Source: Panorpa germanica
Taxonomy: Eukaryota > Arthropoda > Insecta > Mecoptera > Panorpidae
Assembly (NCBI GenBank): GCA_963678705.1
Contig: OY783208.1
Coordinates: 11,715,782-11,779,781, forward strand
Reading direction: 5' to 3'
Length of the DNA: 64,000 nt
Below the pieces are notes generated by a model. It was given only the letters and a program-made list of their open reading frames with translations. It ran no database searches and was not told where the DNA came from. Of this stretch, positions 1-11,264 are shown piece by piece; position 1 is the stretch's first letter, and each line of letters opens with the position of its first letter. The position numbers were made by a program, and so were the translations under genes.

Positions 1-115
1 CTTGTTTTAATTACGTAAATTTAAATCGACGACAAAGCTCAGATAGTATTTCCACACGGTATCAGTACTCACCTGATTTACTTATTTACACACATAAGAC
101 TATCATTCCAGATTT
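1..115. repeat. Interspersed repeat fragment (three copies in window)
   Basis: No gene is visible. The segment resembles two other places: 45941-46020 (the phrase around GTTTTAATT then AAATCGA.AACAAAGCT) and 48601-48690 (the phrase TTATTTACACACATAAGACT). The three copies mark an unclassified dispersed repeat of at least 115 bp. No terminal motif or coding capacity is recognisable. Confidence 0.5.
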
Positions 116-124
116 ATAAAGTAA

Positions 125-882
125 CTAGCTTTTACCCCCGTCGCAAGCGACGTTTGTTTTTTGTGTGTGGCTTGAATTTCATGTCAAAATTTAATTCCAT
201 TTTTAAACTGAAATAATAAATAAATTCGTCCTATATTAATTTTACATATTATAACAATTAATTTTTCATTCAAACTGACTAAGGAAATATATTATATTTT
301 TTATATCAAAATAAAAAATATTTTCAATTCATGCGTTATTTGACCAACTATTTTTCAAAATTTGGGATTTTTTTTCGATTAGTAAATAAGTTACCACGGT
401 TAGCCTATATACAAAATTTCAACTTTCTAGCACAATTTTTACACTCGGAAATTACTGCCCCCCGTGCCCCCAAATAAAATTTTGAATTTTTCTTTTATTA
501 ATAATACACTTAATTATTCTAGAATCTAGAATATGAACTTTCTCCAAAGTTTTCTACCGGGCCCCCGAATTTGTTCAACCCCCCCTTTTTCAATTTTTGA
601 ATTTCTAATTTTTGCGAAATGTCAGCATAAAATACCTTAATACACATGCAAAATTTTAACTTTCCATCTTTTACGAATTAAAAGTAATACAGCAAAAAAG
701 GCTTACTTTTTTCCAGTTTTTCCAAAATTACGGGTTTCCAGGAAATTCAGGGAAAAATCCGGGGACGCCAAAAGTCTTAAAAAATTTTTCTCTACGAAAC
801 AGGCAATTTTCAAAAACATTGACGAAGCCGTTTTCGCGCTGCCATACAAAATTTACTACCAAACATATATAAGAATATAAGA
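125..882 (-). mobile_element. Non-autonomous Helitron, copy A (758 bp)
   Basis: Read on the minus strand, the 3' end has a short palindrome (139-152, CGTCGC loop GCGACG), a GGGGGTAAAAG spacer and the terminal tetranucleotide CTAG (125-128) followed by a host T. This is the Helitron signature of a hairpin about 10 nt before CTRR, inserted at A|T. The opposite end begins TCTTATATTC at 882, matching the usual 5' TC start. There is no coding sequence. It is clearly homologous over its whole length to the next element (886-1620) and shares its 3' end with the two autonomous elements. The 5' boundary is inferred from the motif alone. Confidence 0.7.
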
Positions 883-885
883 TCC

Positions 886-3800
886 CTAGAGTTTACCCCC
901 GTCGCAATGCGACGTCCTTTTGTCGTGTATGATTTGAATCCAATAGAATAATTCGTAATTACATTTCATATTTAATTCTATTTTTAAATTGAAATAATAA
1001 ATAAACTCGCCACACATATAAATTGACTAAAAAATATATTTTTTTTATCAAAATAAAAAATATTTTCAATTTATGCGTTATTTGACAAACTTTTTTTCAA
1101 AATTTGCGATTTTTTTTTTCGATTCGTAAATAAGTTACTAAGGTTAGCCTACATACAAAATTTCAATTTTCTAGCACAATTTTTACTTTCGGAAAATACT
1201 GCCCCCGTGCCCCCCAATAAAATTTTTAAATTTTGAATTTTTTTTTATTAATAATATACTTAGTTATTCTAGAATCCAGAATATGAACTTTCTCCAAAGT
1301 TCCCTAGCGGGCCCCCGATTTTCTTCAACCCCCCTTTTTTTAATTTTTGAATTTCTAATTTTTGAGAAATGTCAGCATTGAATACCTTAATACACATGCA
1401 AAATTTCAACTTTCTATCGTTTACGACTTAAAAGTAATACAGCAAAAAAGGGATCACTTTTTTTCCAGTTTTTCCAAAATTACGGGTTTCCAGGAAATTC
1501 AGGGAAAAATCCGGGGACGCCAAAAGTCTTAGAATTTTTTTCTCTACGAAATAGGAAATTTTTAAAAAGATCGCCGGAGCCGTTTTCGCGCTGCCATACA
1601 AAATTCAGTACCAAACATATAAGAATATAAGAATATAAGAATATAAGAATATAAGAATATAAGAATATAAGAATATAAGAATATAAGAATATAAGAATAT
1701 AAGAATATAAGAATATAAGAATATAAGAATATAAGAATATAAGAATATAAGAATATAAGAATATAAGAATATAAGAATATAAGAATATAAGAATATAAGA
1801 ATATAAGAATATAAGAATATAAGAATATAAGAATATAAGAATATAAGAATATAAGAATATAAGAATATAAGAATATAAGAATATAAGAATATAAGAATAT
1901 AAGAATATAAGAATATAAGAATATAAGAATATAAGAATATAAGAATATAAGAATATAAGAATATAAGAATATAAGAATATAAGAATATAAGAATATAAGA
2001 ATATAAGAATATAAGAATATAAGAATATAAGAATATAAGAATATAAGAATATAAGAATATAAGAATATAAGAATATAAGAATATAAGAATATAAGAATAT
2101 AAGAATATAAGAATATAAGAATATAAGAATATAAGAATATAAGAATATAAGAATATAAGAATATAAGAATATAAGAATATAAGAATATAAGAATATAAGA
2201 ATATAAGAATATAAGAATATAAGAATATAAGAATATAAGAATATAAGAATATAAGAATATAAGAATATAAGAATATAAGAATATAAGAATATAAGAATAT
2301 AAGAATATAAGAATATAAGAATATAAGAATATAAGAATATAAGAATATAAGAATATAAGAATATAAGAATATAAAAATATAAGAATATAAGAATATAAGA
2401 ATATAAGAATATAAGAATATAAGAATATAAGAATATAAGAATATAAGAATATAAGAATATAAGAATATAAGAATATAAGAATATAAGAATATAAGAATAT
2501 AAGAATATAAGAATTTAAGAATATAAGAATATAAGAATATAAGAATATAAGAATATAAGAATATAAGAATATAAGAATATAAGAATATAAGAATATAAGA
2601 ATATAAGAATATAAGAATATAAGAATATAAGAATATAAGAATATAAGAATATAAGAATATAAGAATATAAGAATATAAGAATATAAGAATATAAGAATAT
2701 AAGAATATAAGAATATAAGAATATAAGAATATAAGAATATAAGAATATAAGAATATAAGAATATAAGAATATAAGAATATAAGAATATAAGAATATAAGA
2801 ATATAAGAATATAAGAATATAAGAATATAAGAATATAAGAATATAAGAATATAAGAATATAAGAATATAAGAATATAAGAATATAAGAATATAAGAATAT
2901 AAGAATATAAGAATATAAGAATATAAGAATATAAGAATATAAGAATATAAGAATATAAGAATATAAGAATATAAGAATATAAGAATATAAGAATATAAGA
3001 ATATAAGAATATAAGAATATAAGAATATAAGAATATAAGAATATAAGAATATAAGAATATAAGAATATAAGAATATAAGAATATAAGAATATAAGAATAT
3101 AAGAATATAAGAATATAAGAATATAAGAATATAAGAATATAAGAATATAAGAATATAAGAATATAAGAATATAAGAATATAAGAATATAAGAATATAAGA
3201 ATATAAGAATATAAGAATATAAGAATATAAGAATATAAGAATATAAGAATATAAGAATATAAGAATATAAGAATATAAGAATATAAGAATATAAGAATAT
3301 AAGAATATAAGAATATAAGAATATAAGAATATAAGAATATAAGAATATAAGAATATAAGAATATAAGAATATAAGAATATAAGAATATAAGAATATAAGA
3401 ATATAAGAATATAAGAATATAAGAATATAAGAATATAAGAATATAAGAATATAAGAATATAAGAATATAAGAATATAAGAATATAAGAATATAAGAATAT
3501 AAGAATATAAAAATATAAGAATATAAGAATATAAGAATATAAGAATATAAGAATATAAGAATATAAGAATATAAGAATATAAGAATATAAGAATATAAGA
3601 ATATAAGAATATAAGAATATAAGAATATAAGAATATAAGAATATAAGAATATAAGAATATAAGAATATAAGAATATAAGAATATAAGAATATAAGAATAT
3701 AAGAATATAAGAATATAAGAATATAAGAATATAAGAATATAAGAATATAAGAATATAAGAATATAAGAATATAAGAATATAAGAATATAAGAATATAAGA

Positions 3801-4056
3801 ATATAAGAATATAAGAATATAAGAATATAAGAATATAAGAATATAAGAATATAAGAATATAAGAATATAAGAATATAAGAATATAAGAATATAAGAATAT
3901 AAGAATATAAGAATATAAGAATATAAGAATATAAGAATATAAGAATATAAGAATATAAGAATATAAGAATATAAGAATATAAGAATATAAGAATATAAGA
4001 ATATAAGAATATAAGAATATAAGAATATAAGAATATAAGAATATAAGAATATAAGA
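886..4056 (-). mobile_element. Non-autonomous Helitron, copy B, with expanded 5' end
   Basis: The minus-strand 3' end is CTAG at 886-889, preceded by the hairpin CGTCGCATTGCGACG and a GGGGGTAAACT spacer. The body (886-1620) is a diverged copy of 125-882. Where copy A has a couple of TCTTATAT-like octamers at its 5' end, copy B has about 300 of them (1617-4058). The element abuts copy A with 3 bp between (883-885) and abuts the degenerate 3' end of the large Helitron at 4057. All three point the same way, giving a head-to-tail series. Confidence 0.65.
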
Positions 4057-4058
4057 AT
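1617..4058. repeat. 8-bp minisatellite (AAGAATAT)n, about 305 copies
   Basis: A pure tandem array of the octamer AAGAATAT (TCTTATAT on the minus strand), about 2.44 kb long. I see only about three substitutions, near 2373, 2513 and 3509. Because 3 x 8 = 24, the array stays open in all frames and gives a long, meaningless minus-strand reading frame with an 8-residue repeat. That frame is not a gene. The unit equals the inferred 5' terminus of the adjoining Helitron copies, so the array probably grew from that end. Confidence 0.95.
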
Positions 4059-4259
4059 AGATTCAAACCCTGCAAAGCGACGTGTATATTATTAGTTTGA
4101 TTTAAAGTTAATAGAATAATCCTAATATTGTTTTTAAATGTATTCAATTTAAAACTGTAAATACTTGATTTGAAAATATGTTTGTTTCCATTAAAATCAA
4201 AAATACTATATAATTTGGTTAATATTTTGAATCCTAAAAAAAATAATTTTGCTTGCATA

Positions 4260-4930
4260 AAGAAATTAAACGTTTTTTTAGTTCAAGTTGCGATAGTTTG
4301 GAGGTGAATCATATTTGGAAAAGTTGTTAAATAGTTGTGTAAGATAATTTTTCTAAATCAGTCAATTTATCTGTAAAAGTATGTTTATAATGTAGTCAAA
4401 TTAGATTTTAAGTTCTTGTTCTTTAGTTAGGTTTCACATTTTTAGTCATAAGAGAAGAAATTAATTTATGTAAATTTATATTATGTAAGGTATATACTAT
4501 AAGAATGTAGTGCCTATCGATAAAAATAATAAATAAATAAATAACTAAATATCCCTTAAATCAACATCCCGTGAAGGTTAGGCATACTAAATATATCCAA
4601 ATTAACACTATATTAATATGAAACAATTGAACTATACATTCACCTTTCCGGTATACATCTCATAAACGCAGTCGTATGTTTTTTCTATAATTGTATTTTA
4701 TACAATACAATTTAGCTGTTTACTTCATATATTTTAACAGTTACAAAATAATATCTCATTTGTAAAATGTTTGTTTATTAATATAAAAATACACAGAAAC
4801 TTAACAAAACAAATTTTGGGTTACCAGAAGTAGCTAGAATTGAAGGGATATTATAGGGAAATGAATTTATAGAAAGAAAATAAAGGAAATAGAAAATACT
4901 TTGAAATCAATTAAAGAAATACAATTTAAA
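4260..4930 (-). repeat. Helitron subterminal block, copy 1
   Basis: Shares scattered blocks with 6200-6540 and 22280-22640. These include a run like CAGTCAATTTATCTGTAA, a CCCGTGAAGGTTAGGCATA-like phrase, and an ACCAGAAGTAGCTAGAATTGAAGG-like stretch. It lies between the Helitron 3' end and the SGNH-like gene. No coding sequence is seen. Confidence 0.5.
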
Positions 4931-4958
4931 TTATAAAGCAACACTTGTTACTAAATGA

Positions 4959-5504
4959 TTACTTAATAAATAATTTGATTTTTTCTTCAACTAATTCCAT
5001 GCCTCGTTTATTCCAGTGTAGTTCATCAATTCTGTTGTTACGTCCACAAAATCTAAAACAAAACATTGTTTATTAATTACTAAATAATAACGCACATATT
5101 TTATAATATTATACAAATTATACATACTTCTCAAAGAGGTCTGTATTGACTTCATTATTTAAAATAAATAAGTCTCTGACATCGATGACTTCCTGGTTTG
5201 GTTCTGATATATTATAAATAAACTAATTAATAAATGTACACAATGTTAAGTTAGTATTAAAACAATCATAATCACGTTTTTTTAGTTTCAGTAAAATGTT
5301 ATTGTATAAACGTAACAGCCTAGACTGTGCTTCATTTTTAAATTTAGGTGGCTGTGGGATAGTTAGCCAAATAACTTTTGCATTTGCTCGTCTTAAAATC
5401 TGACTAATTTTTTTGGTGTTTAAATTAAACTGTTTAGGACTCTTATTCTATAAAGAAAAATACAATTTAAATACTTTTTATAATCTTAATTATGTTATTA
5501 AATA

Positions 5505-5567
<63 letters not shown>

Positions 5568-6071
5568 GATATTACGATATAAAGTATTTTATATAAACAA
5601 TTTATACATACCAATAAAATGTCATTAACGCCAATTAATATTATGTACGTATTCTTTTTAGACATCGATGTGAAATTTGTTGATACGATAAGATTTTTTA
5701 GTTGTCGCGATGTGCGTCCGCCTTTTGCCATATCTACACATCTTTTACCATCTTTAAAAAAGACTCTTTTTTTAATATTTTATCTCCGTATCTTACCATA
5801 AAACTGGCTCCAAGCACAATCAGGTTATTGTTCTGTAAAAATGCATTAAATTAATACAAGAAAATATGTTTTTAAAATGTTAGTTTAAATGAAAACATAG
5901 TTGTAATAAAATAAAATGTATTAATATTTTAAATTTATGTACATACCATATTTATTAATCAAAGTTGAAAACCGTTTAAATATAACAATAATTTGCAAAT
6001 GTCACTGTGAGGGCGCGTTCCACTAAGCAGTCAAAACGATCACGGTCGCCAACTTTGTATGGCAGAATGAT
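4959..6071 (-). pseudogene. SGNH-hydrolase-like spliced gene carried by Helitron 1
   Basis: Five minus-strand exons can be read with plausible GT-AG borders: 5947-6071 (tentative), 5612-5832, 5276-5447, 5128-5203 and 4959-5052 (stop TAA at 4959-4961). Introns are about 114, 164, 72 and 75 bp. The peptide has an SGNH block I equivalent (NLIVLGASFM, with GAS in place of GDS), a block III equivalent (IILIGVNDIL, G-x-N-D) and a final D-x-L-H-W-N motif that fits the catalytic Asp-His of block V. SGNH enzymes are serine esterases or lipases; substrate and location cannot be told. One frame change is needed near 5755 in a run of T/A, and the donor at 5275 is weak, so this copy may be dead. Its position between the Helitron 3' end and the array suggests a captured passenger. 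Confidence 0.5.
5507..5565. repeat. (AT)n microsatellite
   Basis: About 58 bp of pure AT dinucleotide repeat inside the second intron of the SGNH-like gene. Any short reading frame across it is incidental. Confidence 0.95.
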
Positions 6072-6199
6072 CTGTAAATAAATAATATATATATGAATAA
6101 TTGTATATAAATAAAATATACCATATTAATTAGGTGATTAATTTTTTTTCACAAATGATTTAAATCATAAATCTTTTAATAACTTTAAAATACAATATT

Positions 6200-6540
6200 A
6201 GTATAATATAATTGTTCCAATCAGTCAACTTATCTGTAATTGCTTTTTTAATGTAGTGACATGAGTTTATAAGTATCAAGTAATCTTTCTATTGTAATAA
6301 GTAAACAAAAATATAATAAAGTTAATTACAAATAAGTCGTTCAGCAACACCACGTGAAGGTTGAAACATAAAATTTGATTCTTCAAATTTTTGCTTATTG
6401 CTTTAAAAATAAATAAGAAACTTGAAAAATCAAATTTCAGTTGCCGGGAAGGAGGAGTAGAATTAAAGGGATGTTAAAGTGAAATGATTTTATGGAAGGA
6501 AATATGACTCTGAAAACAATTTAAATAATAAAATTAACAA
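6200..6540 (-). repeat. Helitron subterminal block, copy 2
   Basis: Homologous to 4260-4930 and 22280-22640; shared phrases include CAGTCAACTTATCTGTAA, AACACCACGTGAAGGTTGAA and GTTGCCGGGAAGGAGGAG. It sits directly before the tandem array, the same place the block takes in Helitron 2. No gene is seen between 6072 and 6690. Confidence 0.5.
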
Positions 6541-6689
6541 GTTAAAAATTACAATTATTATAACAATAAAATGCATAACAGTTAAAAAATATTAACAAAC
6601 GAAGGAAATTATGATACTTAAAATGTCAAAAAATATATTACACAATATTCAAATTTTAATGACTCAAGTTTTTTAAATGAGCATATTAT

Positions 6690-7505
6690 TATTTACTTAG
6701 AAAACGCTAAAAAATATATCAACATTATAAGCAACACAAAGCATCAACAAATCCCAACATTTCCCACGAGAAACGGCCTTTGTGATTAGTTGTGTGCTCT
6801 GTGCAGAATATAAAGAATAAACAATTTAGATTCTCCTATGTATTGATTAGATATGGGATTATATTCAAATTTTAATAATGTAAGAATACATTAATGGGCA
6901 TTAATAGATACAAAACTTGTTACTTAGGAAAAGCTAAAAAATATATTGATCATTATAAGCAACACAAAGCATCAACAAATCCCAACATTTCCCACGAGAA
7001 ACAGCCTTTGTGATTAGTTGTGTGCTCTGTGCAGAATATAAAGAATAAACAATTTAGATTCTCCTATGTATTGATTAGATATGGAATTATATTCAAATTT
7101 TAATAATGTAGGGCTACACAAATTGGGCATTAATAGATACAAAACTTGTTACTTAGGAAAAGCTAAAAATATATTAACATTATAAGCAACACAAAGCATC
7201 AACAAATCCCAACATTTCCTACGAGAAACGGCCTTTGTGATTGTTTGAGTACTAAGTGCAGAATATAAAGAATAAACAATTTAGATTCTCCTATGTATTG
7301 ATTAGATATGGAATTATATTCAAATTTTAATAATGTAGGGCTACACAAATTGGGCATTAATAGATACAAAACTTGTTACTTAGGAAAAGCTAAAAAATAT
7401 ATTGATCATTATAAGCAACACAAAGCATCAACAAATCCCAACATTTCCCACGAGAAACAGCCTTTGTGATTAGTTGTGTGCTCTGTGCAGAATATAAAGA
7501 ATTGA
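6690..7505 (-). repeat. 228-bp tandem array downstream of Helitron 1 gene
   Basis: Four near-identical units. The anchor GCAACACAAAGCATCAAC starts at 6731, 6959, 7186 and 7415, so the period is 227-229 bp. The last unit is partial and stops about 100 bp from the 3' end of the Rep-helicase gene. No coding potential. Helitron 2 has a different array in the same place. Confidence 0.9.
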
Positions 7506-7604
7506 TAATTTATATGCTCTCTTGTCTTGATTGGAATATACCTGTATATTTTAAACTTTTTATAATTGACGGCAATAAGAAAGTGAAACTAAACAAAATT
7601 ATTA

Positions 7605-10600
7605 TTATAACAGAACTCTTTTATAAACTATATTGGATGTAAATGCGTTGTTATTAGATTTTTTACCTTTTGGATCAGATATTTCTATTTTAAGATTATT
7701 ACATGATTTTACTCGCGAAAGGGCTACATATAATTGACCATGTGCAAAGACTGGTTCTCTTAATAAAACGCCAACCTTTTCAAATGTTTGTCCTTGTGAT
7801 TTGTTGATGGTCATAGCAAAAGCTAAACGAATAGGAAACTGAATTCTTTTAAGAGTAAATGGAAGATTTATATCTGAAGGAGCTAAAATAATTTTTGGTA
7901 TAAAAGCGCGGTTACCTGAATGACTTCCACTAATTATTTCAGCGACTATAACTGAAGAATGAAGTTCCTTTACTATTAGTCTCGTTCCGTTACAGAGACC
8001 ATTCTTAGGACTCATGTTTCTCAAAAGCATTATTATTGCTCCGATTTTTAAATTAAGTTTATGAGGTGGCATTCCAGCTGGTGTTAAACTATTCAAAAAT
8101 TCTATAGGAAAATTATTTTGCTCAGCTTCCGAATCAGCTGAAACAGAATCATTACTAAGATAACTCATGGTCTCGCCATTTAACATATTTAAAACTTCCT
8201 CATTTATTTCTAATGTATGTTCATTTAATGGACATAAAATAATGCGCGATTTTAGATCAATAATGTCAATTAAATTAATATCTTCATATATTTCGTCTAC
8301 TAATGACTTTTTAGCAATAAAATTTGATGGAATCTTAATCACACTTGTAACACTATCTGGAAGATCTGATACTAATCCATCGCCAATTTTAAGTAACCAT
8401 GTAGTAAATTCATTTTCCTTTTCTGAAACCCTCATATTAATTGTTAAGTGTTGCACGCTAAAAACAGACCATAGTCTACTATTTTGAATACAAGATGCAA
8501 TTACATCATGAACTGAACCACGTTTTACGACAGGTAGACATTGTCGAAAGTCTCCATCAAGTAACATAATTTTATTGCCAAATGGTTTGTTATTATTCAT
8601 TAGATCGCTGAGGCACATATCGATTATATCTAAAGCAAAATAAGGCGCCATTGTAACCTCATCCCATATAATTAATTTGGCTTCTTTTAGTAATTTACCA
8701 TCAACTGAATTGTGCCTTATTGATGAAGTTGAGTCGGCATTTAAAGGAACTGGTAATTTAAATAAAGAGTGAACTGTGCGGCCCCCTTGTAATAATGTAG
8801 CTGATATCCCAGTATATGCTACCGATACAGCTGTTAATCCCAAACCACGTACCACATGTAATAAAGTAGTGTACAAAAAAGTTTTACTACTACCACCTGA
8901 GCCGTCAATAAAATAACATTTTTGCGTTTCATTGTCATTATTAATACATAACATAATATTGTCGAAAACATTACGCTGTTCTAAATTTAATTGACTACTG
9001 TAGTTAAGGCCCAGTTCATATTCTTTTTGCTGATTGACTAAGTAGTCATTAGTATCTTCAATACTAACAGTTCGTTTCTCCGGTAAACCAAAATGTAAAT
9101 AATTACAATTGTGAGTTATTAAAATGTCAATAATATCATTAATAGCTAGTTGCTCTGCATTTTCTTTATCATACTTTAAATTATAATCTTCACATAAACA
9201 ATCTATATGAGTTTCCCACAATTTCTTCACGTCTGTAGGTTCACAGAAGATACAAATAAACGCAAAAAATTGACGTAATTGTTTAGGCATTTTACATAAC
9301 GATGCTTCCTCTAAGCAACGGTCCCATTGAGAATCATCTTTTAATAGTCCAAGTGCCTTAGCAGTTTCAGCAAAAGTGGAATAAACAGTGCCATTAACAG
9401 TTCGTAGATCAGCATAACATGTAGCACCTCGAATATGCAATAAAACTAAACGCAAATAAAAACGTTCCCCTTCTTTGGGGCTAACACTATAGAGCCGAGC
9501 AATAATTTTAGATCCAGATCGTTTCCGCTGTGTCCAAATTTTCTTACGAATAAATACAAAATGTTCCGGAATTTCGGTGTAAAAATATTGTCTAGAATCT
9601 AACGAATGCAAATTTAATTTAAACCATGCAGTTAACGTGGTGTCAATATGGTTTAATATAGCCAATTCTTCCTCGCCAGGTGTAAAAAGTATGCTTTGAT
9701 GGTTTTCCAAATGCACTGCTAAACGATAGATAGAGTGTGTTTTAAATTGCATATCGAATGCAAATATGCGCCATATGGCTTCTGGCGGACTAACGTAACG
9801 TGCATCCAAATAAAAAGAAACTTCGTCCCAATTTAGTTGCGTTTGTCCTTCCGTAAACACTTTAACATTGGCGCAATCATGTCCTTTATAAATATATTTA
9901 AATAGATATTTAACGCTTTTAACCGATGCGCATATTTCCACATTAATATGGCAATTATATTTATACGATAAATATTTATTATATGGAACTATCCAGCGAT
10001 TATCAACAGCGTATTTAAATTTACCGCCTCTATCAAAAAATGCAATTTTAGATTTATTGTCGCGACGCCTGTATAACGGATAGCCGTTTACATTATTTAA
10101 TGTTTCTGGTTCAAATTCTTTTGGAAAGCGCTTAGTACATTCGAAATTTGTCATACATGGCGATTTAGGATTAACTGTTCCGCAGGGCCCATGGACGTTA
10201 CACTTTTTAATAATACTATATAATTCTGGTTCCGTTTCAATATCTGGTATTTCGGCACATACTATTTTATCTATAGCTTCGGAATTTCTAATTTTATGCT
10301 CGCTGTTTAAAATAATTAAAATATGAATATGGGGCAACCCACGTTTTTGAAATTCGACTACAGACATCATTGCTGTTACTTTTCCAAAAATGTTGACTTT
10401 TAATAAATCGTTTAATAATTCTTTTATTTTTAAATTAAACACTCGAGCAACTAAATCAGGACGATGTTCCACACGTTGATTTTCGTTTAAATTACTTTTA
10501 ATTTCAGGCCATTCTGGATTACAAGTCATTGTAATAAATAAATCAGGAGAACCGAATTTTTGAACTATAGACATTGAGTCTAAGTAATTTTGTGTTAATG

Positions 10601-11264
10601 AGCGAGGACTTCCAACGTATGAAGATGGTAAAATAACCATACGACCTACAGTCATGCCCTCATTACTTGCCCTATTTTGTACGTAATCCATTAAGCCACT
10701 GTATAGTTCTAAACGTAATTTTTTCTGACTATTACTATTTCTAATAAAATATAACCGATTGCTTTCTACTTTTGAATAAGCATCAACGATATATTGCTGA
10801 GTTAATTTACCAGCACTTAAATATGGATTAAATAAATTTGTGCATCTTAGCCGAAAACTATAAAATTGCCTATGTGTTACTCTTTTAAGTTTAGTAACAT
10901 TTAAAAGGTTCTCCGAACAACCTTTTTCACCAGTTGGACACAGAAGAGGATAGATCATTGGATCGCAGTTTTCATTTAAAATATTGATTGTATACAGATT
11001 ACTGCCTCTAGGATAGACACAGATATCTCTATTACATGGGGGTAATCCATCAAGACTGGTATAAATTAATGCCACTTCATTTGTTGTAGGCAAGTTATAA
11101 CGCCGTGGATCATTAGATAAGTTTTGCACAATTCTCATTTCGATATCTAATGTATTTCTATTCTCTAAAGTGGCCTTTTGTTGTTCTGCTTCTTCCACTT
11201 CCCTCATCATTTTATACGCATTAGCATAAGGATTAACATTTCTTAAAAGTGTATCTATTTGCAT
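7605..11264 (-). CDS. Helitron 1 Rep-helicase, catalytic part (1219 aa)
   Basis: Encodes the rolling-circle replication initiator and SF1 Pif1-like helicase. The Rep HUH motif is in GLPHIHILI near residue 310. The two-tyrosine motif follows in KYLFKYIYKGHD near 450-460. The helicase starts near residue 760: Walker A near 786-793 reads GSGGSSKT (canonical is GSGGSGKT, so an invariant Gly is replaced by Ser), Walker B is LIIWDE, and then come a GDFRQ motif, NKSQGQTF and YVALSRV. Compared with Helitron 2, LLGGDFRQ has become LLDGDFRQ. The first ATG at 11264 is probably not the true start: this frame overlaps the upstream one (11233-11655) by 32 nt, and the Helitron 2 protein is continuous here, so a frameshift with a small deletion is likely. 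Nuclear DNA-processing enzyme; activity doubtful. Confidence 0.9.
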   Translation of the reverse strand: MQIDTLLRNVNPYANAYKMMREVEEAEQQKATLENRNTLDIEMRIVQNLSNDPRRYNLPTTNEVALIYTSLDGLPPCNRDICVYPRGSNLYTINILNENCDPMIYPLLCPTGEKGCSENLLNVTKLKRVTHRQFYSFRLRCTNLFNPYLSAGKLTQQYIVDAYSKVESNRLYFIRNSNSQKKLRLELYSGLMDYVQNRASNEGMTVGRMVILPSSYVGSPRSLTQNYLDSMSIVQKFGSPDLFITMTCNPEWPEIKSNLNENQRVEHRPDLVARVFNLKIKELLNDLLKVNIFGKVTAMMSVVEFQKRGLPHIHILIILNSEHKIRNSEAIDKIVCAEIPDIETEPELYSIIKKCNVHGPCGTVNPKSPCMTNFECTKRFPKEFEPETLNNVNGYPLYRRRDNKSKIAFFDRGGKFKYAVDNRWIVPYNKYLSYKYNCHINVEICASVKSVKYLFKYIYKGHDCANVKVFTEGQTQLNWDEVSFYLDARYVSPPEAIWRIFAFDMQFKTHSIYRLAVHLENHQSILFTPGEEELAILNHIDTTLTAWFKLNLHSLDSRQYFYTEIPEHFVFIRKKIWTQRKRSGSKIIARLYSVSPKEGERFYLRLVLLHIRGATCYADLRTVNGTVYSTFAETAKALGLLKDDSQWDRCLEEASLCKMPKQLRQFFAFICIFCEPTDVKKLWETHIDCLCEDYNLKYDKENAEQLAINDIIDILITHNCNYLHFGLPEKRTVSIEDTNDYLVNQQKEYELGLNYSSQLNLEQRNVFDNIMLCINNDNETQKCYFIDGSGGSSKTFLYTTLLHVVRGLGLTAVSVAYTGISATLLQGGRTVHSLFKLPVPLNADSTSSIRHNSVDGKLLKEAKLIIWDEVTMAPYFALDIIDMCLSDLMNNNKPFGNKIMLLDGDFRQCLPVVKRGSVHDVIASCIQNSRLWSVFSVQHLTINMRVSEKENEFTTWLLKIGDGLVSDLPDSVTSVIKIPSNFIAKKSLVDEIYEDINLIDIIDLKSRIILCPLNEHTLEINEEVLNMLNGETMSYLSNDSVSADSEAEQNNFPIEFLNSLTPAGMPPHKLNLKIGAIIMLLRNMSPKNGLCNGTRLIVKELHSSVIVAEIISGSHSGNRAFIPKIILAPSDINLPFTLKRIQFPIRLAFAMTINKSQGQTFEKVGVLLREPVFAHGQLYVALSRVKSCNNLKIEISDPKGKKSNNNAFTSNIVYKRVLL

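Noticed and set aside
125-1620. Penelope-like elements, because of tandem head-to-tail copies
   Set aside because: No hammerhead core (CTGATGA...GAAA) is seen, while the hairpin plus CTAG|T end shared with Rep-helicase elements fits Helitrons.
1617-4058. CRISPR-like regular repetition
   Set aside because: Octamer units are contiguous with no spacers, and the sequence is eukaryotic.
1562-4258. 898-codon minus-strand frame with an 8-residue repeat
   Set aside because: Produced entirely by the 8-bp minisatellite, which is open in every frame; the ends are Helitron and flanking non-coding sequence.
5413-5801. Two short plus-strand frames
   Set aside because: They run through an AT microsatellite and opposite the SGNH-like exons on the minus strand; no domain of their own.
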